A stretch of 6,802 nucleotides of DNA from NCBI GenBank assembly GCA_023452965.1, contig JAEXUU010000125.1:1-6802 (forward strand). The letters are read 5' to 3'. This document shows positions 1-5,513 of this stretch, one piece after another. The notes under the pieces were generated by a model. That model had not been told where the DNA came from, made no database searches, and was given only the letters and a program-made list of their open reading frames with translations. Source of the DNA: Pseudomonadota bacterium (GTDB lineage: Bacteria > Pseudomonadota > Alphaproteobacteria > Rhizobiales > Beijerinckiaceae). Position 1 is the first letter of the stretch, and each line of letters opens with the position of its first letter. The translations under genes were made by a program, and so were the position numbers.

Positions 1-611
1 GCCATGTCCTGCTCTATGCCGGGGCGCGCCATGGCAACTGGCGGCTCGATGGCGGCGTCGGCTACTCCTTCGGCGAGACCAATCTGACCCGCCAGGTCCT
101 GATCCGCGGCATTGGCAACACGCTGCGCTCGGAGCGCGACACCGACGTGCTGCAGGCCTTCGCCGAGCTCGGCTACGCCTTCCGCTTCCAGGGCTTTGCG
201 CTCGAGCCCTTCGCCCAGATCGCCTTGCTGCGGGTCTCCTCCGGCTCGGCGATCGAGCAGGGCGGGGCGGCGGCGCTGCGGGTCGCCTCGCAGGACCAGT
301 CGCTCGGCTTCACCACGCTCGGCCTGCGGGCCGCGGCGCAGCTCGGGGCGATGCCGCTGTTCGCGCGCGGCCTCGTCGGCTGGCGCTACGGCTTTGGCGA
401 TCTCACCCCGCAGGCCGGCACCGCCTTCGTCGCCGGCATCACCCCGGCCAGGGTCTATGCCGCCCAGATCGACCGCAACGCCCTCGTCACCGAGGCCGGG
501 CTCGACTGGCGCGCCACCGCTTCGACCACGGTCGGCATCGCCTACTCAGCCGCGATCGGCGAGCGCACCAGGGACCATGCCCTCAAAGGGCGCTTCGAGG
601 TCAGGTTCTGA
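1..611 (+). CDS. Autotransporter beta-barrel domain, C-terminal part (5' end outside window)
   Basis: This is the C-terminal translocator barrel of a type V (classical autotransporter) outer-membrane protein. The open frame runs from base 3 to a TGA at 609-611, giving about 202 visible residues. Seen in the sequence: alternating amphipathic strands rich in Gly, Tyr, Phe and Ala, for example near the start (YAGARHGNW followed by LDGGVGYSFGE) and in the middle (AELGYAFRFQGFALEPFAQI). The last strand ends FEVRF, a terminal Phe being the usual signal for barrel insertion by the BAM complex. An autotransporter barrel is about 250-300 residues, so most of the barrel is here and the passenger domain lies upstream. 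The passenger's function (adhesin, esterase, protease or other) cannot be known from this window. Its 3' end faces the stop of the LysR gene. The family is fairly certain; no gene symbol is justified. Confidence 0.85.
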   Translation, partial: HVLLYAGARHGNWRLDGGVGYSFGETNLTRQVLIRGIGNTLRSERDTDVLQAFAELGYAFRFQGFALEPFAQIALLRVSSGSAIEQGGAAALRVASQDQSLGFTTLGLRAAAQLGAMPLFARGLVGWRYGFGDLTPQAGTAFVAGITPARVYAAQIDRNALVTEAGLDWRATASTTVGIAYSAAIGERTRDHALKGRFEVRF

Positions 612-621
612 AGGCTGGGGG

Positions 622-649
622 CGCGCTTCGCAGCGCGTCGGCCGACGCG
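622..649. repeat. Two overlapping GC-rich inverted repeats in a convergent gap
   Basis: The 104-base gap between the autotransporter stop and the LysR stop contains a hairpin with stem CGCGCT (622-627), loop TCGC and AGCGCG (632-637). It overlaps a perfect 16-base palindrome at 634-649 (CGCGTCGG then CCGACGCG). The two structures share bases, so only one can form at a time. Placement between converging genes suggests a role in ending transcription. Neither is followed by a T-run on either strand, so a canonical intrinsic terminator is not supported. The rest of the gap shows nothing recognisable. Confidence 0.45.
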
Positions 650-715
650 AGCACGACAGAAATCCGCGCACCCGCGGAACATCGGCGCGGCGAACGCCGT
701 GGGAAACGATCCGGA

Positions 716-1633
716 TCAATGGCCGGGGTGCGTCGCGACCTCGCGGCGCAGCTGGCGTATCGCGCCGACCAACTCCCTGATCATCGGCATCGCCCGGTAC
801 TGCCGCGCATAGAACAAGCCAAAACTCGGGCACCAGTAGCTCGTGTCGAGTGGAACACGGGCTATCGTCTCGGACGCACGCATCCGTGGTGATGGCGGCA
901 TGTTGAAGAGCGAATAGCCGAGACCTGCAGCGACGAGTTCGGCCGCGAGCTCCCGCGAATTCACGACATAGCGCAGCGCCGGCTTCAGACCGTGCTGCTC
1001 GAACAGGCCGGCGTAATAGGCCCGGGCACCCGGGAAATCGAGCAGGATGTATGGCTCCTCCTGCAACTCGGCCAGGGTCACCGAGGCGGCGCCCGCCAGC
1101 CCATGGCCGCGATGCAGGCCGGCATGGATCGGCGCACGCATGATCGGAACGAAGGAGAGGTCCACCGTCATGGCGTCGTTGAAGGCGAGGCCGGCGAGCA
1201 GCTCGCCGGACCTCACCCGCGTCGCGACCTCTTCCGAGCTCATTTCCTCGAGACGGAAGCGCGCCTGCGGCGCGCGTGAAGCGAGATGGAGCAACAAGGG
1301 CGGGATGATCGCCGCTGCGGCGGTGGCGACGACGCCGATCCGCATCTCCGTCTGCCATTCATGCGGAATGCGCAAGGCCGCGTGCTCGAAGGCATCGTGG
1401 GCTGCGAGGAACTGCTCGGCGAGCGCTGCGAAATGCTGGCCTTCCGCAGTCAAGGCGACGCCGCGGGCGGGCGTCCGGCGAAACAGGGGGGCGGCGAGCT
1501 TGGCCTCGGCGAAAGCAATGGCCTCGCGGATCGAGGAGGCCGAAATCGCGTGCGCTTCCGCCGCTTCCGCGATCGAGCCTCCGGCCGCGACCGTCACGAT
1601 GTAGCGCAGCTGCTTGAGCGTGAAGTTCTTCAT
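716..1633 (-). CDS. LysR-type transcriptional regulator
   Basis: This is a cytoplasmic DNA-binding regulator of the LysR family, 305 residues from the chosen start and typical in length (about 300). An N-terminal winged helix-turn-helix spans roughly residues 3-62: TLKQLRYIVTVAAGGSIAEA, a recognition-helix region around ISASSIREAI, then AAPLFRR and the closing LTAEG. A periplasmic-binding-like effector domain follows from about residue 90 (MRIGVV) to near the end. The ATG at 1633 is preferred over an in-frame ATG at 1648: it puts the helix-turn-helix at the usual distance from the N-terminus and leaves the T-N11-A box (1640-1660) just upstream. Neither start has a strong ribosome binding site. 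It is divergent from the amidohydrolase at 1729 and very likely regulates that gene and itself. The effector is unknown. Confidence 0.9.
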   Translation of the reverse strand: MKNFTLKQLRYIVTVAAGGSIAEAAEAHAISASSIREAIAFAEAKLAAPLFRRTPARGVALTAEGQHFAALAEQFLAAHDAFEHAALRIPHEWQTEMRIGVVATAAAAIIPPLLLHLASRAPQARFRLEEMSSEEVATRVRSGELLAGLAFNDAMTVDLSFVPIMRAPIHAGLHRGHGLAGAASVTLAELQEEPYILLDFPGARAYYAGLFEQHGLKPALRYVVNSRELAAELVAAGLGYSLFNMPPSPRMRASETIARVPLDTSYWCPSFGLFYARQYRAMPMIRELVGAIRQLRREVATHPGH

Positions 1634-1639
1634 CGCCAG

Positions 1640-1660
1640 AACATACATTTTCTGAATGTT
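1640..1660. promoter_or_regulatory. LysR-type operator (T-N11-A box)
   Basis: The sequence AACAT (1640-1644), 11 bases, ATGTT (1656-1660) is a perfect 5-base dyad with a T-N11-A core, the consensus form of a LysR recognition site. It lies 6 bases upstream of the chosen LysR start and about 70 bases upstream of the amidohydrolase start. That position suits autoregulation and activation of the divergent gene. It is visible directly; binding by the adjacent regulator is inferred. Confidence 0.6.
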
Positions 1661-1678
1661 CCAGCTAGCTTAATGTAT
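1643..1678. repeat. Perfect 7-base inverted repeat in the divergent promoter region
   Basis: ATACATT (1643-1649) and AATGTAT (1672-1678) are exact reverse complements separated by 22 bases, with the palindrome AGCTAGCT (1663-1670) between them. The left arm overlaps the T-N11-A box. The stretch is notably AT-rich compared with the surrounding DNA. This may be a second regulator site or part of a longer LysR footprint, and probably overlaps the promoters. I could not assign convincing -35 and -10 boxes. Confidence 0.45.
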
Positions 1679-1712
1679 TTTATCGCTGTGATCGGCGATG
1701 TGATCCTCCGCC

Positions 1713-1719
1713 CAGGAGA
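1713..1719 (+). promoter_or_regulatory. Ribosome binding site supporting a GTG start
   Basis: CAGGAGA ends 9 bases before the GTG at 1729 and is a good Shine-Dalgarno sequence. It supports GTG at 1729 as the true start of the amidohydrolase, since the family's N-terminal helix (LIETLRGQEAEMIAIRRDLH) begins immediately after it. Confidence 0.7.
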
Positions 1720-1728
1720 CTGATCACC

Positions 1729-2922
1729 GTGACCCAAGCCCTGATCGAAACGCTGCGCGGCCAGGAGGCCGAAATGATCGCGATCCGACGCGATCTGCAC
1801 CGGCATCCCGAGCTCGCGTTCAAGGAGTTCAGGACCGCCGCCCTGGTCGCCGAAAAGCTGCGCAGCTGGGGCATCGCGGTCAGCGAAGGGCTCGCCGGCA
1901 CCGGCGTGGTCGGCACCTTGCGCGGGCGCCGGCCGGGCACCGCCGCGATCGGCCTACGCGCCGACATGGATGCGCTGCCGATCCGGGAGGCGACGGGCCT
2001 GCCCTACGCCTCCGTCCATGGCGGGCTGATGCATGCCTGCGGCCATGACGGCCACACCGCAATGCTGCTCGGCGCGGCGCGCCATCTCGCGATGGACCCT
2101 GATTTCGCCGGCACCGTCCATTTCATCTTCCAGCCGGCAGAGGAAGGCGGCGGAGGCGGCAAGGTGATGGTCGAGGAGGGCCTGTTCCGGCGCTTTCCCT
2201 GCGACGCCGTCTATGGCCTGCACAACGAGCCGGGGCTCGAAATCGGACGGTTCGGCATCCGCAGCGGCCCCATGCTCGCGGCCATGGACAGCTGGCGGGT
2301 CGTCTTCAGCGGCACAGGCGGCCATGGCGGGCGCCCCCATCGCGCGACCGATCCGACCATGGCGCAGGCCCAGTTCGTGCTGACGCTCCAGAGCGTGATC
2401 GGGCGCAACATTCCCGGCCACGAGACGGCCGTGATCAGCGTCGGGCATATCGGCGCGGGAGCGGCGGACGCGCCCAACAACATCCCTGCGCAGGTCCTGC
2501 TCGCCGGAACCATCAGAACCTATCGCCCCGAAGTGCGCGAGATCGTCATGCGGCGCCTGAGCGAGCTCGCGGCTTCCGCCGCCAGCGGCCATAATTGCAT
2601 GGCCGAGGTCACGATCGACTCGCATTATCCGGCCTTGGTCAACAGCCGGGACGAGACGATCCGCGCCGCAGACGCCGCCGCGGCGGCGTTCGGCGAGGAT
2701 GCCGTCGACCGCGACTTCCCGCAGATCACGGCTGCCGAGGATTTCGCCTTCATGCTGCGCGAGCGGCCCGGCGCCTTCATGCTCATCGGCAATGGCTTCG
2801 CACCCGACGGGGCGCTCCATCACGTCCACACGCCACACTACGACTTCAACGACGCGCTTCTGACCATCGGCTCGGCCTATTGGGTGACGCTCGCCCGGCG
2901 CGAGCTGCGGCCCGCAGCATGA
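1729..2922 (+). CDS. M20D-family metal-dependent amidohydrolase (hippurate hydrolase / IAA-amino acid hydrolase type)
   Basis: This cytoplasmic zinc- or manganese-type peptidase/amidohydrolase has 397 residues, the normal length for the family. Members cleave N-acyl amino acids such as hippurate or indole-acetyl-amino acids; the substrate here is not determined. Visible features: RRDLHRHPEL (20-29); LRADMDALPI (76-85); the metal-binding ACGHDGH (103-109) with Cys104 and His106; PAEEG (136-140), where Glu138 is the likely general base and Glu139 a ligand; GLHN with His165; a dimerisation (lid) domain from about 185 to 300; and HTPHYDFND near the end with His367 as the last expected ligand. All five expected metal ligands are present, so the enzyme looks intact. 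It starts at GTG and its stop overlaps an ATG (ATGA), with the Bug receptor gene following 14 bases later, indicating co-transcription. Control by the divergent LysR protein is likely. Confidence 0.93.
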   Translation: MTQALIETLRGQEAEMIAIRRDLHRHPELAFKEFRTAALVAEKLRSWGIAVSEGLAGTGVVGTLRGRRPGTAAIGLRADMDALPIREATGLPYASVHGGLMHACGHDGHTAMLLGAARHLAMDPDFAGTVHFIFQPAEEGGGGGKVMVEEGLFRRFPCDAVYGLHNEPGLEIGRFGIRSGPMLAAMDSWRVVFSGTGGHGGRPHRATDPTMAQAQFVLTLQSVIGRNIPGHETAVISVGHIGAGAADAPNNIPAQVLLAGTIRTYRPEVREIVMRRLSELAASAASGHNCMAEVTIDSHYPALVNSRDETIRAADAAAAAFGEDAVDRDFPQITAAEDFAFMLRERPGAFMLIGNGFAPDGALHHVHTPHYDFNDALLTIGSAYWVTLARRELRPAA

Positions 2923-2923
2923 G

Positions 2924-2929
2924 AGGGAG
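2924..2929 (+). promoter_or_regulatory. Ribosome binding site that sets the receptor start
   Basis: AGGGAG lies 7 bases before the ATG at 2937. It favours that start over the in-frame ATG at 2919, which overlaps the amidohydrolase stop and has no comparable site before it. Starting at 2937 also begins the protein directly with its twin-arginine signal. Confidence 0.65.
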
Positions 2930-2936
2930 CTTTCCG

Positions 2937-3914
2937 ATGCGTCGCAGAACCTTCCTGACAGGTGCCGCAGGCCTCGCCGGAATCGGCTGGAGCGGAACGA
3001 GCCGAGCACAGGCCCAGGCCTGGCCGAGCAAGCCGATCCGCCTCGTTGTCGGCTTCGCTGCCGGTGGCGCGTCCGATATCGTGGGACGCCTGATCAGCCC
3101 CGGGCTGGGCGAGCGTCTCGGCCAGACGGTCTATGTCGAGAACCGGGCCGGCGCCGGCGGAAACCTCGCCGCAGCCAGCGTCGCCCAGGCGGAGCCGGAC
3201 GGCTACACGCTGATGCTGGCGACGCCGGGCCCGGAAACGATCAATCCGACAGTCTACGACAAGCTGCCCTTCGATCCGCGCAAGGATTTCGCGCCGATCG
3301 CCCTGCTCTGCTCGATCCTCGACGTGCTCGCCGTGCCGGCCGACCGGCCCTGGAAGACCGTCAAGGAGCTGATCGACGACGCCCGCGCCAGGCCGGGCGC
3401 GATCACCTTCTCATCCTCCGGCATCGGCTCGCCCAGCCATGTCGCCCTCCTGCTGCTGCAATCGCTGACGGGCATCAATGTCGTGCATGTGCCCTATCGC
3501 GGCGGCGGGCCGATGATGGGCGACTTCCTCGCAGGCCGGATCGATGCCACGATCGGGACCGGCCCGGTGCTGATGCCGCTCGGCGAAGGCGGTCAGCTGC
3601 GCATTCTCGGCGTCGCCACGGCCGAGCGCTCGCCGCTCGCACCCCACATCCCGGCGATCTCGGAATCCGTTCCCGGCTACGCCATGGCGAACTGGCTCGG
3701 CCTCGCGGCTCCGGTCAGAACGCCGCCGGTCCTGATCGAGAAAATCCACCAGGCCGCACTCGCAACGCTGGCCGACCCGGCGGTACGCGCCAAGCTCACC
3801 CAGCAATCCGCCGTCCCGACGCCGCTCGGCCCGCAGGATTATGCGGCGCATGTGAAGGCGGAATATGAGCGCTGGACGCCTTTGCTGAAAGCGGCGAAGG
3901 CCAAGGTCGAATAG
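2937..3914 (+). CDS. Bug/TctC-type tripartite tricarboxylate transporter solute-binding receptor, Tat-exported
   Basis: This periplasmic solute-binding protein has 325 residues, typical of the Bug (TctC) family, which bind carboxylates, amino acids, nicotinate and similar small organic acids. The N-terminus MRRRTFLTGAAGLAGIG is a twin-arginine signal, with probable cleavage near AQA (26-28). The mature start WPSKPIRLVV and the loops GFAAGGASD (39-47), ENRAGAGGN (68-76) and EPDGYTLMLAT (86-96) are family hallmarks; HVPYRGGGP follows in the second half. The first loop and the PYRGG region contact the ligand carboxylate in known members. It sits directly behind the amidohydrolase with translational coupling, so its ligand is plausibly an acyl-amide or the acid that enzyme releases. 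No TctA or TctB membrane genes are in the window, so it is an orphan receptor here, a common situation for Bug proteins. The ligand is unknown. Confidence 0.92.
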   Translation: MRRRTFLTGAAGLAGIGWSGTSRAQAQAWPSKPIRLVVGFAAGGASDIVGRLISPGLGERLGQTVYVENRAGAGGNLAAASVAQAEPDGYTLMLATPGPETINPTVYDKLPFDPRKDFAPIALLCSILDVLAVPADRPWKTVKELIDDARARPGAITFSSSGIGSPSHVALLLLQSLTGINVVHVPYRGGGPMMGDFLAGRIDATIGTGPVLMPLGEGGQLRILGVATAERSPLAPHIPAISESVPGYAMANWLGLAAPVRTPPVLIEKIHQAALATLADPAVRAKLTQQSAVPTPLGPQDYAAHVKAEYERWTPLLKAAKAKVE

Positions 3915-3926
3915 GAACGTAAGACG

Positions 3927-3950
3927 ACCTGCGCTCGAGCGAGCGCAGGT
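3927..3950 (+). terminator. Hairpin after the solute-receptor gene, possible terminator
   Basis: Starting 12 bases after the receptor stop, ACCTGCGCTCG (3927-3937), AG, CGAGCGCAGGT (3940-3950) form a perfect 11-base inverted repeat around a 2-base centre; the realistic hairpin is a 10-base stem with a 4-base loop. Position and strength fit the end of the amidohydrolase-receptor operon. Only TTGCG follows, with no T-run, so it may act as a weak or factor-assisted terminator or as a 3' RNA-stabilising structure. Confidence 0.55.
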
Positions 3951-4373
3951 TGCGACCGCCGGGCGCTCACAGCTTCACCGGACCCGCTGCCCCCGCGATG
4001 GGACGGCGCATGCGATGAACGGCGCCGCGGGGCCCGATCACATGGCCATGGCGAGGCCCGCTTCAGGAGTGGCACCGGCCCTCCCGTCGCCGATTGGTCA
4101 TATGCTTTCGCGACTCTCGGGCTGAATTTCGCGCAGTCGGTCCTTGTCGTCACCGCACGGGGCGTATCGCTTTTCGGCACAATAGCGGTCCAAAGGGTGC
4201 CCGGCACGCCAGAGCATGTGCGTAGCTGCAGCGCGAAGCCCATCTCAATGCCGTACAAAAGTGTTGACCGAAAGATATTTGTCCACGACATCTGGATAGA
4301 TGCGCCGGCAAACCATGAGAACCGCGATAGCGGCGGGGCGCAAAGCAGTACTGAAGCGCTTCGGGAGGAATGA
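3951..4373. other. Non-coding gap without recognisable gene; AT-rich promoter-like end
   Basis: About 420 bases separate the hairpin from the PhnD-like gene. Frames on both strands are open in places, but no translation resembles a known protein and none has a start with a good ribosome binding site. Short palindromes occur (CGCATGCG at 4007-4014, CATGGCCATG at 4041-4050). The segment from about 4245 to 4310 is more AT-rich than its surroundings and contains TTGACC (4264-4269), a possible -35 box; no convincing -10 box follows at 16-18 bases. The promoter of the PhnD-like gene probably lies here, but exact elements are uncertain. No mobile-element ends are visible. Confidence 0.4.
4363..4369 (+). 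promoter_or_regulatory. Ribosome binding site of the PhnD-like gene
   Basis: GGGAGGA ends 4 bases before the ATG at 4374. A second ATG at 4370, in another frame, overlaps the end of this site and soon loses any protein-like frame. The site supports 4374 as the start, which gives a clean secretion signal. Confidence 0.7.
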
Positions 4374-5420
4374 ATGAAGATCGCGAACTCGGCGAAAGCC
4401 ACCATCATCGGCTCGATCGCCGCCGTCGTTTTCTCGGCATTCGGTGCGAGCGCGCAGGATAGCTGCCCCAATCGCGGGCAGCTCGACGACCAGTATTGCG
4501 ACGCCAACAACGATCTCGTCGCCGACACGCCGACCGACCCCGCCAAGCAGAAAGATCCCTCGACCCTGGTCTTCGCCTACACGCCGGTCGAAGATCCCGC
4601 GATCTACGCCAATTTGCTCAAGCCGTTCGTGACGCACCTCAACACCTGCATCGGCCGCAAGGTGGTGTACTTCTCGGTCCAGTCGAACACCTCGCAGATC
4701 GAGGCCATGCGCTCCGGCCGCCTGCATGTCGCGGGCTTCTCGACCGGGCCGACCGCCTTCGCCGTCAACATGGCCGGCGCGGTGCCCTTCGCCGCCGGCG
4801 GCTCGGAAGCCGGACCGCGCGGCTACAAGCTGATCGCGCTGGTCAAGGCGAACAGCCCCTACAAGGCGATGGCCGATCTCAAGGGCAAGAAGGTCGCGCA
4901 TACCTCGCCCTCCTCGAATTCCGGCAATCTCGCGCCGCGCGTGCTGTTCCCGCCGCTCGGCCTGACCCCGGACAATGACTACAAGCCGCTGATGTCGGGC
5001 GGGCACGACAAGTCGATCCTCGGCGTCAACCATGGCGACTACGACATGGCCGCGATCGCGGACGACGTCTTCGAGCGGATGGTCCAGCGCGGCACGATCA
5101 AGCGCGAGGATTTCCGCGTGCTCTACACCAGCGAGGTCTTCCCGACGAACGGCTATGTCCACGCCCATGACCTGAAGCCGGAGCTCGCCGCGAAGATCCG
5201 CGAATGCTTCTTCAGCTACAAGTTCACCGACGAGGAGAAGAAGGAATTCAACGGCGAGGACCGCTACGTCCCGATCACCTACAAGGAGAAATGGGGCGTG
5301 GTGCGGGAGGTCGCCGAGAAGTCCGGCACGCCGTTCAACAAGCGCAGCTACGAGGCCGAGGCCAAGCGCGAGGCGGAGGCGCTGGAGCGCAAGAAGGCCC
5401 AGCAGGCGCCGAAGAACTGA
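4374..5420 (+). CDS. PhnD-like phosphate/phosphite/phosphonate-type periplasmic binding protein (orphan)
   Basis: This periplasmic type 2 binding protein has 348 residues and belongs to the PhnD superfamily, whose members deliver phosphonate, phosphite or other oxyanions to ABC transporters or act as sensor partners. A Sec signal spans 1-27 (hydrophobic TIIGSIAAVVFSAF, cleavage after ASA). Next come Cys31 and Cys42 flanking a short segment, then D43-N45-D47-D51, which resembles an EF-hand-like calcium loop. Core motifs are LVFAYTPVEDPAIY (65-78), SQIEAMRSGRLHVAGF (107-122), a Ser-rich probable anion-binding stretch SPSSNSGNLAP (178-188), and HDKSILGVNHGDYDMAAIAD (211-230). A charged, probably helical tail (about 325-342) rich in Glu, Lys, Arg and Ala closes the protein. 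No ABC ATPase or permease accompanies it in the window. It converges on the nap genes and shares a terminator with them. Family membership is firm; the phosphonate ligand is only an annotation by similarity. Confidence 0.88.
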   Translation: MKIANSAKATIIGSIAAVVFSAFGASAQDSCPNRGQLDDQYCDANNDLVADTPTDPAKQKDPSTLVFAYTPVEDPAIYANLLKPFVTHLNTCIGRKVVYFSVQSNTSQIEAMRSGRLHVAGFSTGPTAFAVNMAGAVPFAAGGSEAGPRGYKLIALVKANSPYKAMADLKGKKVAHTSPSSNSGNLAPRVLFPPLGLTPDNDYKPLMSGGHDKSILGVNHGDYDMAAIADDVFERMVQRGTIKREDFRVLYTSEVFPTNGYVHAHDLKPELAAKIRECFFSYKFTDEEKKEFNGEDRYVPITYKEKWGVVREVAEKSGTPFNKRSYEAEAKREAEALERKKAQQAPKN

Positions 5421-5445
5421 TCGCTGGCTCAGCGCTGAACTAACG

Positions 5446-5479
5446 GAAGATGGCCCCGGCACACACCGGGGCCATCTTC
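5446..5479. terminator. Strong bidirectional terminator hairpin
   Basis: GAAGATGGCCCCGG (5446-5459), loop CACACA, CCGGGGCCATCTTC (5466-5479) form a perfect 14-base stem with a 6-base loop. It starts 25 bases after the PhnD-like stop and lies 34 bases beyond the napC stop, so it can end transcription from both converging units. The outer part of the stem is A/T-richer (GAAGAT/ATCTTC) and the plus side continues GCTTTC, a weak T-tract. The minus side continues without a T-run. Confidence 0.78.
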
Positions 5480-5513
5480 GCTTTCAGGCCTGCGGGCCGA
5501 AAGCGCGCAGCAC

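Noticed and set aside
112..780. A 222-residue plus-strand frame over the autotransporter barrel
   Set aside because: Low-complexity Ser/Pro/Arg translation, a shifted-frame shadow of the barrel.
546..1358. A 270-residue minus-strand frame overlapping the LysR gene
   Set aside because: It lies in another frame of the LysR gene, is Arg/Ala-rich without domain motifs, and runs into the autotransporter end.
1634..1648. The upstream ATG at 1648 as the LysR start
   Set aside because: It adds only five residues, overlaps the operator-like dyad and has no better ribosome binding site; it cannot be fully excluded.
2595..2936. An N-terminal extension of the Bug receptor into the amidohydrolase gene
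   Set aside because: The extra part is Arg-rich out-of-frame translation of the amidohydrolase; the ribosome binding site and Tat signal place the start at 2937.
1954..3009. A 351-residue minus-strand frame opposite the amidohydrolase
   Set aside because: Shadow frame; the plus strand has all M20D metal ligands and family motifs.
4264..4280. A possible FNR/Anr box upstream of the PhnD-like gene, given the nearby nap operon
   Set aside because: TTGAC is present, but the second half-site does not match ATCAA at the required spacing.
3839..4546. A minus-strand frame of 235 residues across the intergenic gap
   Set aside because: Its ends are antisense to the receptor and PhnD-like genes, and the middle resembles no known protein.
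4245..5462. A 405-residue open frame on the minus strand opposite the PhnD-like gene
   Set aside because: It is composed of Arg, Leu, Val, Gly and Asp runs typical of the antisense of a GC-rich gene, has no family resemblance, and covers a well-recognised gene and a terminator.
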